Shown here: positions 6,276 through 8,217 of the stretch, in pieces | How positions within the stretch are numbered: the stretch's first letter is position 1 | How the letters are laid out: the number at the start of each line of letters is the position of its first letter | From: Magnetovibrio sp. | GTDB taxonomy: Bacteria > Pseudomonadota > Alphaproteobacteria > Rhodospirillales > Magnetovibrionaceae | NCBI GenBank assembly: GCA_016763255.1 | Contig: JAESUA010000356.1 | Span: forward strand, 1-8,217 | DNA length: 8,217 nt | Reading direction: 5' to 3' | The notes under the pieces: model-generated | Seen by the model: only the letters and a program-made list of their open reading frames with translations | What the model was told of the DNA's origin: nothing | Databases searched by the model: none | Translations under genes and position numbers: made by a program

Positions 6276-7383
6276 ATTCAGGCTCATAATTGAGACGCCA
6301 TTGGTTCCCATTGAGCGTCCAGATTTCATTGTTGCGGTGTTTGTCCACGATTTCGGTGAACTCGGTTTCATCCATACCCAGGTAATCCAGGTGAGCCTCG
6401 TGGTCGTGACTGGGATATTCATGATCAAAATCACGGACGTGCTTCAAGCCCTGTTCACGTGTCATATGGTTGTTATTAATCATACGGCAGGCATCGCGGG
6501 TCGCACGGCCAAAACCAAACTTCACGTACTGCATGTAGTAGTACAGGTTGTCGATCTTATCGTCCAAACTGTCAAAATTGGTAAAGGTGCCTTGAGTACG
6601 GCCATATTCAGCCAATCGAAAATCAATTTTATCTTTGATATATTCGTAATTTTGCAACATCGACCAACGGAAAAAATAGGTAAAATACATCGCCGTCACA
6701 CCGACGTCGGCAACCTTGTCCAAATCGGGATAGATGTAGGGGAAAAGATCTTTTTCCTCGATCTGATCATCGCTCCAGTTTAGCGGGTCATCACCAATTT
6801 GATGTTCGATCACTTCGGTGTAGTCACGTATTTTTTTGTGCTCTTCGGACAGCACCCGACCGCCGTACTCAGACTCGCCATGTTCGGCATAAAAAATCAG
6901 CGGAATGCCATAGGTCACGGCAACGCGCACCGGCAGGCTATTCACCCCGGCATCCCAGTGAATTTTAGGGTTGCCACGTTCGGTGAAGAAACGCTTGGAC
7001 AAGCGGCGCGATACCTTTTGATTGGGCCGCACCATCAAATGATCAAAACCAAGCTTGAGCATCTGCTCGCGGTTGTATTCAGACGTCGAATTCGGAACCA
7101 ACGGCGAGAAGGTCACCAGCAACGGATTGAGGCCAAATTCAAATTTCAGGCGATGCGCAATATAGCTGGAATCTTTACCGCCCGACCAAGGCACGACGCA
7201 ATCATAATCAGGATGCTTTCCCCGTTTACTTTCAACAATGTCCAAGAATTCTTTACGCCGCGCATCCCAATCAATTTTTGGTTTGGAAGCTGCGTTGTGA
7301 CACGCGTTGCACACACCTTGCTCATCGAACACCACCCGCGGTCGGGTGTTCGGCATCAAACACGTTTTACAAAATTGAACCAT
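6274..7383 (-). CDS. N-acetyl sugar amidotransferase (WbpG/PseA/WbuX family)
   Basis: This ATP-dependent enzyme converts an N-acetyl group of an amino sugar to an acetamidino group using ammonia. It has 369 residues, full family length. The N-terminus has two CxxC pairs in the family pattern: Cys5/Cys8 (FCKTCLMPNTRPRVVF) and Cys25/Cys28 (GVCNACHN), probably zinc-binding. The PP-loop ATP pyrophosphatase motif SGGKDSS is at 67-73, preceded by DCVVPW. Other typical segments are HWDAGVNSLPVRVA and FYAEHGESEYGG. It lies between a HisF-like gene and a methyltransferase, 18 bases downstream of the former. WbpG with HisH2/HisF2 makes an acetamidino mannuronate in P. aeruginosa O-antigen, while PseA acts in Campylobacter flagellin glycosylation and, as I recall, sits next to hisH/hisF genes there. 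The flagellar neighbourhood favours the latter setting; the substrate is inferred. Confidence 0.92.
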   Translation of the reverse strand: MVQFCKTCLMPNTRPRVVFDEQGVCNACHNAASKPKIDWDARRKEFLDIVESKRGKHPDYDCVVPWSGGKDSSYIAHRLKFEFGLNPLLVTFSPLVPNSTSEYNREQMLKLGFDHLMVRPNQKVSRRLSKRFFTERGNPKIHWDAGVNSLPVRVAVTYGIPLIFYAEHGESEYGGRVLSEEHKKIRDYTEVIEHQIGDDPLNWSDDQIEEKDLFPYIYPDLDKVADVGVTAMYFTYFFRWSMLQNYEYIKDKIDFRLAEYGRTQGTFTNFDSLDDKIDNLYYYMQYVKFGFGRATRDACRMINNNHMTREQGLKHVRDFDHEYPSHDHEAHLDYLGMDETEFTEIVDKHRNNEIWTLNGNQWRLNYEPE

Positions 7384-7401
7384 GGTTGTTCGCCTAATTA
7401 T

Positions 7402-8148
7402 CTATAGCCGCACATCGACGCCGTTCTTTGCCAGAAAGGCTTTGGCGCTGTGAATGCTTTGCTCGGTAAAGTGATATATATTTTGGGTACAGACGCCGGA
7501 TACGCCGCATTGCTTAAATGCTTCAGCAAAGTGTTTCCAAGACCCTGCACCGCCCAAGGCCAGCACGGGAACGTTGACCGCTTCGCTGACTTCGCGGCAC
7601 AGATCTAAATCATAGCCTTGAAGCCAGCCATCGCGTTCAATGGCGGTGATCAACACCTCACCCGCGCCAAGGGCCTCACCTTGCGCCGCCCACTCCGTAG
7701 GTGATTTTCCGGTCGGCTGCGATCCAAAAGTCGAATAAACCTCATAGCGGTTTTCATCAATTTTTTTGGCATCAATGGACAGCACCACGCATTGTGCCCC
7801 GTAAAGTTTTGCAGTTTCGGTAATCAATCTTGGTTGCTCCAGCGCGCCGGTATTGAGCACCACCTTATCCGCCCCATAGCCCAACAAACGCCGCACCTCG
7901 TCCACATCACGAATACCCCCGCCGACCGCCAACGGAACAAAACACTTGCGCGCAAAGTGTTCGACAACCTTATAAAAATTCTGCCGGTCACCTTGCCCCG
8001 GACGGGTCACATCAAGGATAACAACCTCATCAACGGACCAGGCATCGACAAAGCTTAAGGTATAACGATAGTCGGGCTCGAACAACTTGGTGCGAAATAA
8101 AACCCCGTCGTTGAAGGTCAGAACGGTGATGAGGCGTTTGCGCAACAT
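7402..8148 (-). CDS. hisF: HisF-like (beta-alpha)8 subunit of the sugar amidation system (WbuZ type), not histidine biosynthesis
   Basis: This 248-residue barrel is clearly related to imidazole glycerol phosphate synthase HisF: MLRKRLITVL start, LAVGGGIRDVDEV (73-85), GADKVVLNTGALEQP (92-106), VVLSIDAKK (121-129), GAGEVLITAIERDG (161-174) and VPVLALGGAGSWKHF (193-207). Aligned to Thermotoga HisF, the catalytic Asp11 is Thr11 here (codon ACC at 8116-8118) and the loop after strand 1 is about five residues shorter, whereas Asp130 is kept as Asp126. The four ammonia-gate residues Arg5, Glu46, Lys99 and Glu167 are all conserved (Arg5, Glu41, Lys95, Glu164). This fits a protein that conducts ammonia but does not perform the histidine-pathway cyclase reaction. 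The hisH-like gene ends one base upstream and the amidotransferase follows, as in WbuY-WbuZ-WbuX sets. Confidence 0.9.
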   Translation of the reverse strand: MLRKRLITVLTFNDGVLFRTKLFEPDYRYTLSFVDAWSVDEVVILDVTRPGQGDRQNFYKVVEHFARKCFVPLAVGGGIRDVDEVRRLLGYGADKVVLNTGALEQPRLITETAKLYGAQCVVLSIDAKKIDENRYEVYSTFGSQPTGKSPTEWAAQGEALGAGEVLITAIERDGWLQGYDLDLCREVSEAVNVPVLALGGAGSWKHFAEAFKQCGVSGVCTQNIYHFTEQSIHSAKAFLAKNGVDVRL

Positions 8149-8149
8149 A

Positions 8150-8217
8150 TCAATGTTCCATCATCAAAAAGTTCTTCAGCAGCGCCAATCCATCCAACTG
8201 GCTTTTTTCCGGATGGA
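8150..8217 (-). CDS. hisH: HisH-like glutamine amidotransferase subunit, C-terminal end, 5' truncated by window
   Basis: The last 21 codons read HPEKSQLDGLALLKNFLMME plus His and TGA. HPEKS carries the His and Glu of the class I glutaminase Cys-His-Glu triad, and GLxLLxNF is the standard HisH ending. The stop is one base before the HisF-like ATG, so the two are co-translated partners. HisH hydrolyses glutamine and passes ammonia into the HisF barrel. The catalytic Cys lies outside the window. This frame is too short to stand out on its own; position and motif carry the call. Confidence 0.88.
   Translation of the reverse strand, partial: HPEKSQLDGLALLKNFLMMEH

Noticed and set aside
5283..6293. 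336-residue open frame on the plus strand opposite the methyltransferase
   Set aside because: The minus strand encodes clear zinc-ribbon and SAM motifs with ribosome binding sites and operon spacing; the plus-strand product has no recognisable motif.
6301..7407. Plus-strand open frames opposite the amidotransferase (160 and 202 residues)
   Set aside because: They lie antisense to a full-length amidotransferase with PP-loop and CxxC motifs and lack any support of their own.
1..8217. CRISPR arrays, tRNA or rRNA genes, insertion sequences
   Set aside because: No regularly spaced direct repeats, tRNA-like folds or transposase motifs were seen on either strand.

Overview
The window (about 52% G+C by eye, dense coding) looks like an alphaproteobacterium, probably a marine member of the Rhodospirillales or a relative. 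The main evidence is flaF, a flagellar regulator or chaperone largely confined to Alphaproteobacteria, and the alphaproteobacterial style of the FlgK, FlgL and flagellin-like proteins. I cannot name a genus from the sequence alone.

Plus strand, 1-3877: the end of a flagellar filament/hook-junction cluster. It holds the C-terminus of flgK (cut by the window edge), flgL, flaF, and a 284-residue cysteine-free protein that I read as a divergent flagellin-like protein. flgL has two notable properties. It carries a roughly 310-residue insertion built of four degenerate repeats of about 75-85 residues, and its reading frame is broken by the apparent loss of one G in a GGGG run at 2010-2013. Restoring that base gives one FlgL of about 689 residues. 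A Rho-independent terminator at 3902-3925 closes the flagellar side.

Minus strand, 8217-3942: a tightly packed operon of sugar-biosynthesis genes converging on the flagellar genes. In transcription order it holds the end of a HisH-like glutaminase, a HisF-like WbuZ-type subunit, a WbpG/PseA/WbuX-type N-acetyl sugar amidotransferase, a zinc-ribbon class I methyltransferase, a WecD-like GNAT N-acetyltransferase, and an SpsF-type cytidylyltransferase. Junctions are 1 to 17 nt or a 4-nt overlap, so the genes are probably co-transcribed and translationally coupled. The operon promoter lies outside the window.

Together the minus-strand genes suggest synthesis and CMP activation of an acetamidino (amidine-bearing) amino sugar, most plausibly a nonulosonic acid such as a pseudaminic or legionaminic derivative. 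HisH would release ammonia from glutamine, the HisF-like barrel would pass it on, and the amidotransferase would use it. The GNAT would acetylate an amino-sugar intermediate and the SpsF-type enzyme would make the CMP-sugar. Their position beside flgK-flgL-flaF-flagellin-like genes suggests the sugar decorates the flagellar filament. That is inference: no glycosyltransferase or nonulosonate synthase is visible here.
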